DNA from: Candidatus Gastranaerophilales bacterium
GTDB taxonomy: Bacteria; Cyanobacteriota; Vampirovibrionia; Gastranaerophilales; Gastranaerophilaceae
Direction: 5' to 3'
Length of the DNA: 56,638 nucleotides
Assembly: GCA_944325025.1 (NCBI GenBank)
Contig: CALUYN010000011.1
Location: forward strand, 1 to 56,638
Part shown: positions 31,823 to 41,103 of the stretch, piece by piece
Position numbering within the stretch: position 1 is the first letter of the stretch
Layout of the letters: each line of letters begins with the position of its first letter
The notes under the pieces: generated by a model
What the model was told of the DNA's origin: nothing
The model's input: the letters and a program-made list of their open reading frames with translations, nothing else
The model's database searches: none
Made by a program: the position numbers and the translations under genes

Positions 31823-33463
31823 ATGCAAACATTGAACAAAACTCTTACTGGTGCTCAAATACTTGTTGAAACATTAAAAAAAATGGGTGTGGATACTATT
31901 TTTGGTTATCCCGGCGGAATTGTGCTGAGTGTATATGACGAACTCTTTAAGCAAAATGATATAAAACACTACCTCGTCCGCCATGAGCAGGCAGCTGTTC
32001 ACGCTGCAGAAGGTTATGCAAGAGTATCCGGCAAGTGCGGGGTTGTTCTTGTAACATCAGGCCCGGGGGCAACTAATACTGTTACAGGTATTGCAGATGC
32101 ATATCTTGACGGTACTCCTCTTCTTGTTTTAACTGGTCAAGTTATGGCTGATTTGTTGCATCAGGATGCTTTTCAAGAAGTTGATATTTTAAGTATTACA
32201 AAATCCTGTACAAAGAAAAATTATCAGGTAAAGGATGTAAAAAATCTTGAGCGAACTTTAACAGAAGCGTTTAAAACTGCAATGTCTGACAGACAGGGGC
32301 CTGTTCTTGTTGATATAACAAAGAATGTTTTTACAGAAACTGATGAATTTGATACTGATATTTGTTATGATTTGGATAAGAATTCTGAATATTCATCTAA
32401 TGATGTTAAAGAGACTTTGGGTGCTTTGTGCAGTGCCGAGCGTCCTTTAATTATAGCCGGCGGCGGGGTAATTCAGGCAAATGCTTCTGAACAATTAATT
32501 GAGTTTGCTCATCTTTTAAATATCCCTGTTGTGTGTTCAATGATGGGACTTGGAGGTTTTCCCGCAGATGATGAAAATTATGCCGGTATGATTGGGATTT
32601 TTGGCCACGCTTCGGCAAATAAAGCCTTAAAAGAGAGCGATCTTGTTTTTGCTGTCGGGACAAGATTTAATGATAGGATAAGATGTTGTTTTGCGAAAGA
32701 TGATTTGTCTAAAAAACTTATTCACCTTGACATAAGCAAAAAAGAAATCTCAAGAGTAATTCCTGCCGCAATTGAACTTGCAGGGGATGCGAAAGAAATT
32801 CTATCTATAATGATTGATAGTTATAAAAAGCGAAATTATAATGCTTCGACAAATCATAGTTGGTGTAATTATTTGCATGAATTAAAAAAACACAACCCAT
32901 CTCCTGTAAAAAAATCCGATAAACTTCATTCGTTTGAAGTTATGCAGGAAATTCAAAATTGTCTGGAGGGTAAAAATCCTGTTATCTCGACTGAAGTCGG
33001 ACAGCATCAGGTCTGGGCTGCAAGATATTTAAAATTTAATCAGCCGCGTAAATTTTTAACCTCCGGCGGACTTGGCACAATGGGATTTGGTTTGCCTGCG
33101 GCAATCGGTGCATCTGTTGCATTGGGCGGACAGCCTGTTGTCTGCATAGCAGGCGACGGTTCCTTTCAGATGAATATGCAGGAATTGGCTGTGTGCAGGG
33201 ATTACAATATACCTGTTAAAGTTTTCATAATTAATAACGGTTATCTTGGTATGGTAAGGCAATTTCAGGAAAAAATATGCGATGAAAGGTATTTTGCAAC
33301 AAAAATTTCAAGTCCTGATTATATAAAGCTTGCTGAAAGCTACGGGATAAAGTGCATAAGGGTTGAAAAATTTGAGGATATAAAACCTGCTGTTGAACAG
33401 GCGTATAATTGTCAAGAACCGTTTATTGTCGACTTTGTTGTTGAACCAATGGAAATATTATAA
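31823..33463 (+). CDS. ilvB: Acetolactate synthase, large subunit
   Basis: This ThDP-dependent enzyme of 546 residues condenses pyruvate with pyruvate or 2-ketobutyrate in valine, leucine and isoleucine synthesis. Visible are the N-terminal FGYPGGIVLSVYDEL and the catalytic Glu region HEQAAVHAAEGYAR, the FAD-type middle domain, and the ThDP motif GDGSFQMNMQELAVCRDYNI ending in NNGYLGMVRQ. Those motifs favour the biosynthetic type. The regulatory subunit gene ilvN is not adjacent. The next gene starts only eleven bases later. Confidence 0.95.
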   Translation: MQTLNKTLTGAQILVETLKKMGVDTIFGYPGGIVLSVYDELFKQNDIKHYLVRHEQAAVHAAEGYARVSGKCGVVLVTSGPGATNTVTGIADAYLDGTPLLVLTGQVMADLLHQDAFQEVDILSITKSCTKKNYQVKDVKNLERTLTEAFKTAMSDRQGPVLVDITKNVFTETDEFDTDICYDLDKNSEYSSNDVKETLGALCSAERPLIIAGGGVIQANASEQLIEFAHLLNIPVVCSMMGLGGFPADDENYAGMIGIFGHASANKALKESDLVFAVGTRFNDRIRCCFAKDDLSKKLIHLDISKKEISRVIPAAIELAGDAKEILSIMIDSYKKRNYNASTNHSWCNYLHELKKHNPSPVKKSDKLHSFEVMQEIQNCLEGKNPVISTEVGQHQVWAARYLKFNQPRKFLTSGGLGTMGFGLPAAIGASVALGGQPVVCIAGDGSFQMNMQELAVCRDYNIPVKVFIINNGYLGMVRQFQEKICDERYFATKISSPDYIKLAESYGIKCIRVEKFEDIKPAVEQAYNCQEPFIVDFVVEPMEIL

Positions 33464-33474
33464 GTGTAATTATT

Positions 33475-34101
33475 ATGATTGGAAAACAAAGAAAATTAAT
33501 TTTATTTGGAATATATTTAATTGTTCTGCTTTTTGCAGTTTCAAAATATACAATTAATCTTGTTGAAAAATCTGCGATAACCTCGTTTAAAAAGTTGTAT
33601 TCTTCTTACTCTCAAGCTTTGAATATGACTGTGTATGAAATGGGCGGTGAAACAGGATGTTATTACACTTCTGATAAATCTTTAAAAAGTGATTTCTCAG
33701 GCTGTAACAGATTTTATAAAACATTTGCAACTAATTTAAACGTTAGAAAATATTGTAAAAATAATGCGTTAAAAGAAGGTTGTGTCCCTATTTATAAGAA
33801 ATATGCTGTTACCCCATCCTGTGCCGGCTTTTCTGAGAGTATGTTCAACAGATTTAATCAAGTTTTTGTTATGGAAGATAAGTCTAATATTGTCGTTTTT
33901 AATCTGCCGGCAAACGTCCAAAAACCTATGTTCGCAGTGGATAGTAACGGAAATTTATTCCCGAATAAAAGCGGTCATGACTTATTCAGTTTTGTTATAA
34001 TGAGAGGGAAATCAGGAAACTATTATTTTCATACAAATGTAACATATTGTCTGCCAGTAGAAAAAGATGGAATTCATATACTGCAGGATATTTATAAGTA
34101 A
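33475..34101 (+). CDS. Pilin-like globular protein on a plain membrane anchor
   Basis: The 208-residue product lacks the prepilin FTLAEV leader. It has an N-terminal hydrophobic helix (LILFGIYLIVLLFAVSKY) and then a region, SFKKLYSSYSQALNMTVYEM with GGETGCYY, that closely resembles the start of the globular domain of the type IV pilins of this group. Several Cys pairs follow. It is best read as a former prepilin whose leader was replaced by an ordinary signal-anchor, or a non-polymerising pilus accessory. No ribosome binding site is evident; it lies eleven bases after ilvB. Confidence 0.65.
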   Translation: MIGKQRKLILFGIYLIVLLFAVSKYTINLVEKSAITSFKKLYSSYSQALNMTVYEMGGETGCYYTSDKSLKSDFSGCNRFYKTFATNLNVRKYCKNNALKEGCVPIYKKYAVTPSCAGFSESMFNRFNQVFVMEDKSNIVVFNLPANVQKPMFAVDSNGNLFPNKSGHDLFSFVIMRGKSGNYYFHTNVTYCLPVEKDGIHILQDIYK

Positions 34102-34118
34102 AAAGGGAGGGGAATTCT

Positions 34119-34144
34119 GTCATGCTGAACTTGTTTCAGCATCT
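34119..34144. repeat. Conserved-loop hairpin repeat, copy 2
   Basis: GTCA, stem ATGCTGAA/TTCAGCAT around loop CTTGT, then TCT. It follows a fragment AAAGGGAGGGGAA that matches part of the 45-nt repeat at 1509. It lies between convergent genes. Confidence 0.8.
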
Positions 34145-34165
34145 CACAACAGTTAGACAGCGAAA

Positions 34166-34765
34166 CTAATCCATCTGCGAATATACTCTTTTAATCTCTT
34201 GAATATCCTGCCACATAAGCCATTTGGGGCTTCCTTTTTCTCTAGAGTCGTTCCGTAAAAGGTATGACGGATGGAAAATCGGCATCATCTTAGACATGTA
34301 AGGCCCTTCAAACCATTTACCTCTGAGTTTCGTAATCCCTTGTGTTGTTTCAATAAAAGAGTGTACGGCGACACGCCCGCAAAGAAGAATTATACGCGGT
34401 TTTAGAATTTCTATTTGTGCATCAAGATATTCGCGGCAGGCAGCCTTTTCTTCCGGAAGAGGGTCGCGGTTGTCAGGCGGACGGCATTTTAGTGTATTGC
34501 ATATATAAACATCTTTTTGTCTTGATAAGCCCACTGACGCAAATATTTTATCCAAAAGCTGTCCTGCTTTCCCGACAAAAGGCTCTCCTTTTTGATCTTC
34601 ATAGTACCCGGGAGCTTCGCCGATTAGCATAAGTTTGTGATTTGGCAGACCGCCTGAAAAAACAATATTTGTACGGGTTTTGCCGAGCGGACATTTCTTG
34701 CAGGAAAGGCATTTTTCTCTGACTTTTTCAAGTTGTTCAATTTCGGTTGTAGTTGCTTCCTGCAT
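34166..34765 (-). CDS. Uracil-DNA glycosylase, family 4 (iron-sulfur type)
   Basis: The 199-residue product removes uracil from DNA. Visible are the N-terminal cluster ligands CLSCKKCPLG, the active-site motif GEAPGYYEDQKGEPFVGKAG, the second pair of ligands in CNTLKCRPP and KAACREYL, and the C-terminal HPSYLLRN. These four Cys hold the 4Fe-4S cluster of family 4 enzymes. It follows the M16 peptidase gene with one base between them. Confidence 0.93.
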   Translation of the reverse strand: MQEATTTEIEQLEKVREKCLSCKKCPLGKTRTNIVFSGGLPNHKLMLIGEAPGYYEDQKGEPFVGKAGQLLDKIFASVGLSRQKDVYICNTLKCRPPDNRDPLPEEKAACREYLDAQIEILKPRIILLCGRVAVHSFIETTQGITKLRGKWFEGPYMSKMMPIFHPSYLLRNDSREKGSPKWLMWQDIQEIKRVYSQMD

Positions 34766-34766
34766 A

Positions 34767-36095
34767 TTAATATTCCGGTTCTAATATTGAGATAACGGCG
34801 TTATTAAGATTTAGATATTTTCTGATTGTGTTTTCCAAATCGTCTACTGTTATTGCTTCAACGGCTTTCAGGTAGTTTTCAATAAGTTTCAAATCTTCGC
34901 AAACTGTCATATAGTATCCGATTGTTTCTCCTATTTCAGATACGGTTTCTGCAGCGTAAGCAAAGCGTGATTTTGTCTTTTTCTTTGCTTTTCCGAGTTC
35001 TTCTTCTGTTATTTTGTTTGTTAAAAGATTTTCTATTTCTTTTTTTACAAGTTCTATTGCCTTATCCCGTTTTTCCGGTTTGAAGTTTGCCTGAACAAAG
35101 AAATTGTTGCCGTCTTTAAACTGATAATGCTCTGCATTTGCCATATTAAAAATCGGCTCAGGCTGTTTTTCAATTAAATTTTGATATAATCTTGAACTTG
35201 TGCTTTCACCTAAAATTATGCTTATAATATCAAGTTCTATGTTTTCTTTAAGTTGGTTAGCTTTTGGGCCTAAAAATCCTACCATAAGATAAGATGTATT
35301 TGATTTGCCTTGATTTTCAACAACAATTGTATGATCTGTCGGAGTGTCAATCTCATTAACTCTTTTAGGAGTATTTTCTCTGCCTTTGAAATCGAACTCT
35401 TTTTCAACTTTTTCTAGGATTTTTTCTTTGTCAAAATCTCCGACAATAATTGTTGTCATATTTTCGGGTGTATAGAATGTTTTGTAATAATTCATTATTT
35501 CATCGCGTGTAACACGTGAAATTATTTCAGGTGTACCTATAACATCGCGTTTGTACGGATGTTTTTTGTACATATTAAAGTTGCATGCATTGTAAACTTT
35601 TGTCCAGTTTTGGTCTTTGCGCATTCTGATTTCTTCTATTACAACGTGGCGTTCGCGCTTGTCAGTAACTTTCGGGTTGTTAAGGTCAAACGGAGCGCCT
35701 ATTTCATCTTCCGGCAAAACCGGATCAAGCATCATATCTGCATGAAGTTCTATTGCAAGGTTTAAATCGCAATCTTGAGGCCCTTTGGGCAGAGTTACAT
35801 AGTAGAATGTATAATCTTTCCAGGTTGCGGCATTTACTATTGCCCCTTTCGCTTCAAGAGTTTTGTCAAAGTATCCTGCTTTATGCTTATGTGTACCTTT
35901 AAACATCAAGTGTTCCAAAAAGTGAGAAATCCCGTTATTTGTATCATCTTCATTTATTGAACCTGTTTTGACCCATGTGCTGACATTTACAAGTTCGCCT
36001 TCTTTATGTGCAATTACAATTTTATGTCCGTTCTCTCTTTCGTAAATCTCTACATCTTCTGTAAGGTACGGATATTTGACAGTAGTTTTTTTCAT
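34767..36095 (-). CDS. M16 family zinc metallopeptidase, single-unit type
   Basis: The 442-residue product is of the processing-peptidase/PqqL type with one M16A and one M16C domain. The zinc motif HFLEH lies in NGISHFLEHLMFKGT, and the distal Glu in HVVIEEIRM. The C-terminal half has SSRLYQNLIEKQ. No signal peptide is seen. Unlike the larger M16 protein at 4784-7594 it has no Asn-rich N-terminal extension, and its FKGT belongs to the catalytic domain, not to the shared N-terminal motif. GGGAG precedes the ATG. Confidence 0.93.
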   Translation of the reverse strand: MKKTTVKYPYLTEDVEIYERENGHKIVIAHKEGELVNVSTWVKTGSINEDDTNNGISHFLEHLMFKGTHKHKAGYFDKTLEAKGAIVNAATWKDYTFYYVTLPKGPQDCDLNLAIELHADMMLDPVLPEDEIGAPFDLNNPKVTDKRERHVVIEEIRMRKDQNWTKVYNACNFNMYKKHPYKRDVIGTPEIISRVTRDEIMNYYKTFYTPENMTTIIVGDFDKEKILEKVEKEFDFKGRENTPKRVNEIDTPTDHTIVVENQGKSNTSYLMVGFLGPKANQLKENIELDIISIILGESTSSRLYQNLIEKQPEPIFNMANAEHYQFKDGNNFFVQANFKPEKRDKAIELVKKEIENLLTNKITEEELGKAKKKTKSRFAYAAETVSEIGETIGYYMTVCEDLKLIENYLKAVEAITVDDLENTIRKYLNLNNAVISILEPEY

Positions 36096-36155
36096 TTTTT
36101 CTCCCTTGAATATAATTCTTTGTATTTATTATAACTCAAATAAAAATTTTTAATG

Positions 36156-36161
36156 TATAAT
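36156..36161 (+). promoter_or_regulatory. Probable -10 box for a leaderless nanE mRNA
   Basis: TATAAT ends six bases before ATG 36168, so +1 would fall on the start codon. It is preceded by TG. No convincing -35 hexamer or ribosome binding site is seen. Confidence 0.5.
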
Positions 36162-36167
36162 ACTTTT

Positions 36168-36851
36168 ATGAATATAATCAATCGTTTAAAGGGTAAGGTT
36201 GTTGTATCGTGTCAGGCAATGCCGTCTGAACCTTTGTATCTTGAAAAATGCATGGTCGCAATGATGAAATCCGTTGTAAAAGGCGGAGCGGGCGGTTTGC
36301 GTGTCGCAGGTGTCAGAGATGTAAAAAATGCCAAACATCTTTTTGATATTCCTGTTATTGGAATTACTAAACCTGATATAATTCCTTCAAACTGGCAGGA
36401 AATTGTTTATATAACTCCTACTTTAAAGGAAGTTATTGAACTTGTTGAAGCAGGTGCTGATATTATAGCATTTGACGGAACAATGAGGGAAAGACCAAAT
36501 GGCGCAAAGCTTGAGGAACTTATTAAATATGTAAGAATTAATAATCGTGTTTCTATGGCAGATATTTCGACTCTAGAAGAAGGCTTAAATGCAGAAAAAC
36601 TCGGAGCAAATATTCTCTCAACAACACTTTCAGGCTATACACAGTTTTCTCAAAACCGCGGTTCTGGACCTGATTTTGAACTTTTAAAAGAACTTGTTGA
36701 TAATGTCGATATTCCTGTAGTTCTTGAAGGCCGTATCTGGGAGCCTGAAGAAGTTGATAAAGCATTTGAAATCGGGGCTCACTGTGTTGTTATTGGATCT
36801 GCCATAACAAGACCGCAGTTGATTACTAAAAGATTTGTACAGAGAGGGTGA
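36168..36851 (+). CDS. nanE: N-acylmannosamine-6-phosphate 2-epimerase
   Basis: NanE of 227 residues converts ManNAc-6-phosphate to GlcNAc-6-phosphate in amino-sugar catabolism. Typical segments are VVSCQAMPSEPLY, GAGGLRVAGVRDV, ADIIAFDGTMRERP, TLSGYTQFS and VVLEGRIWEPEEV. The frame is open from an ATG at 36153, but that overlaps the TATAAT box, so ATG 36168 is chosen. It is followed four bases later by a ROK kinase gene, the usual partner for phosphorylating ManNAc. nanA (sialate lyase) is not in the window. Confidence 0.93.
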   Translation: MNIINRLKGKVVVSCQAMPSEPLYLEKCMVAMMKSVVKGGAGGLRVAGVRDVKNAKHLFDIPVIGITKPDIIPSNWQEIVYITPTLKEVIELVEAGADIIAFDGTMRERPNGAKLEELIKYVRINNRVSMADISTLEEGLNAEKLGANILSTTLSGYTQFSQNRGSGPDFELLKELVDNVDIPVVLEGRIWEPEEVDKAFEIGAHCVVIGSAITRPQLITKRFVQRG

Positions 36852-36855
36852 GATT

Positions 36856-37728
36856 ATGTCTTTAAAATGTGCGCTTGCAATTGATGTCGGCGGAACAAAG
36901 ATTTATAACTCAATAGTTAATGAAAAGGGAGAAATTATATCAGAAGTGGAAAAACACTCTACTCCCAAAACTTTTAATGAAATAAAAGCTCTTTTTGAAG
37001 AAATTATTGCGAAATATGAACGTCAGGTAGATGTTATTGCCTTTTCTACATGCGGTGCTGTAAATAACGGTAATGACAGAATTTTAGGATCAACCGGCAA
37101 TATCGCAAAAGAATATCCTTCAATGGATTTTAAGAGTTTGAGCAAAAAGCCTGTTTTTGTTGAAAATGATGCAAATGCTGCTGCTTGGGCTGAACATATA
37201 ATTGGTTCGTCAAAGGGAATGCCTTATTCTGTTATGCTTACTCTCGGTACTGGAGTCGGGGGCGGAATTATTCTTGATAATAAACTTTATAAAGGCAAAA
37301 ACGGTGCGGCAGGCGAGATGCATTTTAAAATGCGAACTGATAAACACAGAAAATGCACCTGCGGCAGTTACGACTGTTTTGAGGCTTACGCGTCCGGTAC
37401 AGGGTTGAAAAAGACTGCTGAAGAAATATCCGGCGATCCTGATATTACAACTTATGATGTAATAGAAAATAAAGACAGGCCTTTGATGAAAAAAATTCTT
37501 GAAAAGTGGCAGAATGATATTTTAGAAGGAATAATAGGGTTAGCAAATATTTTTGACCCTGATTGTGTTGTTCTTTCAGGTTCTATGGCAGAATTTGTTG
37601 ATATTGAATATCTCGAAACACAGGCAAATAAAGAAATCGTTACAACTCCATTTAAGGTTGTGAAGGCATCAGCGGGAAACTATTCCGGGATGATAGGCGC
37701 CGCACTTTTAGCTCTGGGGGTAAAATAG
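36856..37728 (+). CDS. ROK family sugar kinase, probable N-acetylmannosamine kinase
   Basis: The 290-residue product has the ASKHA phosphate-binding start AIDVGGTKIYNSIV, the catalytic Asp in VENDANAAAWAE, the ATP motif TLGTGVGGGIIL, and the ROK zinc site CTCGSYDCFEAYASG. Its position directly after nanE favours N-acetylmannosamine as substrate (NanK), although glucose-type ROK kinases look alike. ATG 36856 has GAGGGTGAG upstream; an in-frame upstream start at 36835 lies inside nanE. Confidence 0.9.
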   Translation: MSLKCALAIDVGGTKIYNSIVNEKGEIISEVEKHSTPKTFNEIKALFEEIIAKYERQVDVIAFSTCGAVNNGNDRILGSTGNIAKEYPSMDFKSLSKKPVFVENDANAAAWAEHIIGSSKGMPYSVMLTLGTGVGGGIILDNKLYKGKNGAAGEMHFKMRTDKHRKCTCGSYDCFEAYASGTGLKKTAEEISGDPDITTYDVIENKDRPLMKKILEKWQNDILEGIIGLANIFDPDCVVLSGSMAEFVDIEYLETQANKEIVTTPFKVVKASAGNYSGMIGAALLALGVK

Positions 37729-37730
37729 CC

Positions 37731-37949
37731 GTGGGTAAGTCTAAAAAGAGGATTATTAATAAAGGAAAAAATCAACAGTTTGCTAATCTTACACGTGAAG
37801 AAGCTGTTAAGACTGTTGCAAAGCATCTTAAATCAGACTGTAAAGAAGCTTATTCTTTAATAACTCTTTTCGGGCTTACAGCAGAAGAAATTCTAGAAGC
37901 CGGTGCAAGCTATGAAGATGTAAAGGGAATGGAAAATATTTTAGGATGA
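37731..37949 (+). CDS. Small basic protein of unknown function
   Basis: The 72-residue product starts at GTG two bases after the ROK kinase gene. A very basic N-terminus (MGKSKKRIINKGKNQ) is followed by a helical domain (LTREEAVKTVAKHL, then YSLITLFGLTAEEILEAG) resembling a small helical DNA- or protein-binding fold. Its stop codon overlaps the next gene's start by four bases. Function unknown, but it is clearly part of the operon. Confidence 0.7.
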   Translation: MGKSKKRIINKGKNQQFANLTREEAVKTVAKHLKSDCKEAYSLITLFGLTAEEILEAGASYEDVKGMENILG

Positions 37950-38818
37950 TTAAAACTGTTTTATTCTGGCTTGAGAATTCAAGAATTTTTTCTCTGCCTA
38001 TGACGTTGTTGTCCTGGCTTGTGATTTTTGTGTATTCTTTGAAAGATGGCGGTAATGTATTGAACGGTATTATTGCATTAATTGGTATTGCCTTTGCGCA
38101 TCTGGCTACAAATTTATTTGATGATTATGTTGATTATAAAAAACTTACTGATAATTCACAAAAATGTAAGTGTGCTTATATAAAGGATGGCAAAGCCGCT
38201 TTAAAAGATGTTTTGACAGTTGTTGTAATTTATTGTGCAGCAGCCTCTATTGCAGGATTTTTTCTCCTTTTGAGATGCGGTTTGCCTGTTTTGTGGCTCG
38301 GGCTGGTTGGCGCTATTATTACTTTGCTTTATGCAAAACTTTCGCAGAAAGGATTGAGCGAAATCGCTGTGGGAATAGCTTTTGGGCCTTTGCTTTTTGA
38401 AGGCGTTTATTTTGTGATGACAGATAAATTTTCATTTGTTGTTTTTATAATGTCGCTTGCTGTTGTTATGTTTACAGTCGGGCTTTTGTATGTTCACACA
38501 CTGCTTGACTTTGAAGGCGATATGGCATCTCATAAAAAAACTCTTGTCTGCCGCATTGGAAGCAAAAGAAAGGCCTTAAAAGGTGTTTTTATAGTTTACG
38601 GGTTGGGGTATTTATTTACGCTGCTTCTTGCTTTTATGTTGAAAAATTATTTTATTTTAGTCACATTTGCTCTTGTCCCGTTTGTATTTGATATTTATAA
38701 CTCCTTAAAAACCTTTACTTGCGGCGAAGATACAAAGGAATTTTACTTCAGGCTTTTAAAAGCAAGAAATTTAATGGTGTATTTTTCTTTATTAATTACA
38801 CTATTTCTACTATTTTAA
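37946..38818 (+). CDS. UbiA-family prenyltransferase (MenA-like)
   Basis: The 290-residue membrane protein has about eight helices and the two Asp-rich motifs of the UbiA superfamily: NLFDDYVDYKK in the first half and LLDFEGDMASHKKT in the second. These bind prenyl diphosphate through Mg. The order and spacing resemble MenA, which prenylates dihydroxynaphthoate for menaquinone. No other quinone genes are nearby, so the acceptor is unproven. It overlaps the preceding small gene by four bases and precedes lysA by 45 bases. Confidence 0.8.
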   Translation: MIKTVLFWLENSRIFSLPMTLLSWLVIFVYSLKDGGNVLNGIIALIGIAFAHLATNLFDDYVDYKKLTDNSQKCKCAYIKDGKAALKDVLTVVVIYCAAASIAGFFLLLRCGLPVLWLGLVGAIITLLYAKLSQKGLSEIAVGIAFGPLLFEGVYFVMTDKFSFVVFIMSLAVVMFTVGLLYVHTLLDFEGDMASHKKTLVCRIGSKRKALKGVFIVYGLGYLFTLLLAFMLKNYFILVTFALVPFVFDIYNSLKTFTCGEDTKEFYFRLLKARNLMVYFSLLITLFLLF

Positions 38819-38863
38819 TTTTAAATTAATTATGTTATCCTATAAATATAAGAAGGGACATCA

Positions 38864-40192
38864 ATGGATAGCACAAATCAGTCTTTAAAACCGCTTACAG
38901 TAAAAGTTAATGAAGCCGGTAATCTTGAAATCGGCGGATGCGATATGGTAAAACTGGTTGAAAAATACGGCACGCCTTTATACGTGATTGATGAAACAAC
39001 TTTAAAAACTGTATGCTCCGATTACAAAAAAGCTTTCAAAATGTATCCGAAAGTTAATATGATGTTTGCATCAAAGGCTTTATGCACAATGGCAACTTCA
39101 AAGCTTCTTTTTGATGAAGGCTTCGGGTTTGATGTTGTGTCTGCGGGCGAAATTTATACTGTTTATAAAGCCGGTGTTGATATGGCAAAGGTGCTTTTTA
39201 ATGGTAATAATAAATCTTTTGATGAATTAACGCTAGCAATTGAACTGGGTGTTGGAAGAATTTCCGTTGATAACTTTTTTGAACTCTCGCTGTTAAATGA
39301 AATTGCAAAAAGTAATAATAAAGTTGTTGATATTCTTCTCAGAATTACCCCGGGAATTGAATGCCATACGCACGAATATATTCAAACAGGCCATCTTGAT
39401 TCAAAGTTCGGGTTTGATTTGACTCAGATTGATGAAGCAGTCGAATTGATTTTAAATGAATATACAAATCTCAAACTACACGGGCTTCATGCTCATATTG
39501 GCTCTCAAATTTTTGAAACATCTGTTTACGGTGATGAAATTGAAATCCTTGTAAAAGAAATTGCGCGGCTTGATGAAAAATTCGGGTTGAAATTAGATGA
39601 AATTAATATAGGCGGCGGCTTAGGCGTGAAATATACCGAAGCAGATTGTCCTCCATCTGTACATACAGTTGCCCGGATTGTTATAAATAGATTAAATGAA
39701 TGCATAAAAAAATATGATATTCAGCCTCCGGCTTTGTTTATCGAACCCGGAAGAAGTATAATTTCCACAGCAGGTGTGACTTTATACACTGTCGGAAGCT
39801 CTAAGCAGGTTCCAAAAGGTAAAAAATACGTAGCAATAGATGGAGGAATGGCTGATAATCCAAGACCATCAATGTATCAGGCAAAATATTTTGCAGAAAT
39901 TGCTAATAAAAAAGATAATTTATCTTCAAATATAGTTACAATTGCAGGCAGATTTTGCGAGTCAGGCGATATTTTAATAAAAGATATAAAACTCCCTGAA
40001 CTTGAAGAAGGCGATATTCTCTGCGTATACAACACAGGGGCATATAATTACTCTATGGCATCAAATTACAATCGAGTGCAAAAACCTGCTATGGTACTTG
40101 TAAATAATTCACAATCTGATATGATAGTTAAGAGAGAAGATCTTGATGATTTGATATCTCATGATGTAATTCCGGATAGGTTGAAAAAGTAG
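38864..40192 (+). CDS. lysA: Diaminopimelate decarboxylase
   Basis: LysA of 442 residues is a PLP enzyme that converts meso-diaminopimelate to lysine. The PLP lysine lies in MMFASKALC, and the Gly-rich phosphate loop is INIGGGLGVKY. HAHIGSQI, FIEPGRSI and GRFCESGDIL (active-site Cys) are also present, as is GAYNYSMASNYN. AAGGG lies before the ATG. The next gene starts at the base following the stop codon. Confidence 0.96.
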   Translation: MDSTNQSLKPLTVKVNEAGNLEIGGCDMVKLVEKYGTPLYVIDETTLKTVCSDYKKAFKMYPKVNMMFASKALCTMATSKLLFDEGFGFDVVSAGEIYTVYKAGVDMAKVLFNGNNKSFDELTLAIELGVGRISVDNFFELSLLNEIAKSNNKVVDILLRITPGIECHTHEYIQTGHLDSKFGFDLTQIDEAVELILNEYTNLKLHGLHAHIGSQIFETSVYGDEIEILVKEIARLDEKFGLKLDEINIGGGLGVKYTEADCPPSVHTVARIVINRLNECIKKYDIQPPALFIEPGRSIISTAGVTLYTVGSSKQVPKGKKYVAIDGGMADNPRPSMYQAKYFAEIANKKDNLSSNIVTIAGRFCESGDILIKDIKLPELEEGDILCVYNTGAYNYSMASNYNRVQKPAMVLVNNSQSDMIVKREDLDDLISHDVIPDRLKK

Positions 40193-41089
40193 ATGGTAAA
40201 TGATATTTTTGCATACATTTTAAAATATATAACTAGTCTGGAGCTGACTTTTAACTGGGTAGATTTTCTTCAGATAGCTTTTCTCGCTGCTGTTTTGTTA
40301 TTTTTATACAGAAAATTTATCAGGAACACATCATCTGAAAAATTTGTAAAAGGACTTTTAATTCTAGTTTGTGTCTGGGTTATCAGTGAAATCTTGCTGA
40401 GAATAGATTTAAAAATTATTGGAATGTTCTTGAAAGCTATTGTCACACTGGTTTCATTAAGCTTAATTGTTATATTCCAACCGGAATTAAGACGTTTTCT
40501 CGGTTTTTTAGGACAGGTTGATTTTGTCAGCAAATTATTTAATTCAAATAATAATTCCAAAGAACAAAAAATTGATGTTGTTAAAGAACTTATTGAAAGT
40601 GTGAAATTCCTGTCTAAATCACATACAGGTGCATTGATTGTTTTCCAGAGCGATTTGAGCAACACTTATACTGATGTCGGTACAATTTTGAATGCAGATT
40701 TGTCTACAGAACTGATATTAACTATATTTCATCCGAATACTCCTTTGCACGACGGTGCAGTTGTTATCAACGGGGATAAAATAATATCAGCCGGTGTGCT
40801 ATTGCCTTTAACAGAGGATCCAAAATTGAGTTGGAAGTATGGAACCCGGCACAGAGCTGCTATTGGAATGTCAGAAGTAAGCGATGCTGCCTGTCTTGTC
40901 GTTTCTGAAGAAACAGGTGATGTTTCAATTGCAATTGACGGGAGTTTGAAAAAGTATGAAGACCTTGTTACTTTAAAATCCGATTTGGAAAATATTCTAG
41001 GTTACAAAGAACAAGCAGAAGAAGATAAAAAAACAATATTTAAAATAAATAATTTTATGACAATAAAGAAAACGCCTGATAAAAAATAA
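40193..41089 (+). CDS. cdaA: Diadenylate cyclase CdaA
   Basis: The 298-residue membrane enzyme makes cyclic di-AMP from two ATP. It has three N-terminal membrane helices (about 24-38, 52-70, 76-94) and a DAC domain with the motifs LHDGAVVING (DGA at 187-189) and GTRHRAAIG (217-221). It directly abuts lysA, linking cell-wall amino-acid supply with this second messenger, which often controls osmolyte transport and wall homeostasis. The degrading enzyme PgpH is encoded at 47.4-49.6 kb. Confidence 0.95.
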   Translation: MVNDIFAYILKYITSLELTFNWVDFLQIAFLAAVLLFLYRKFIRNTSSEKFVKGLLILVCVWVISEILLRIDLKIIGMFLKAIVTLVSLSLIVIFQPELRRFLGFLGQVDFVSKLFNSNNNSKEQKIDVVKELIESVKFLSKSHTGALIVFQSDLSNTYTDVGTILNADLSTELILTIFHPNTPLHDGAVVINGDKIISAGVLLPLTEDPKLSWKYGTRHRAAIGMSEVSDAACLVVSEETGDVSIAIDGSLKKYEDLVTLKSDLENILGYKEQAEEDKKTIFKINNFMTIKKTPDKK

Positions 41090-41103
41090 AGAAAGTAAGA
41101 GTT

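Noticed and set aside
34767-36095. FKGT in the shorter M16 peptidase as another copy of the N-terminal motif
   Set aside because: It lies directly after the HxxEH zinc site inside the catalytic domain, where this sequence is a normal family feature.
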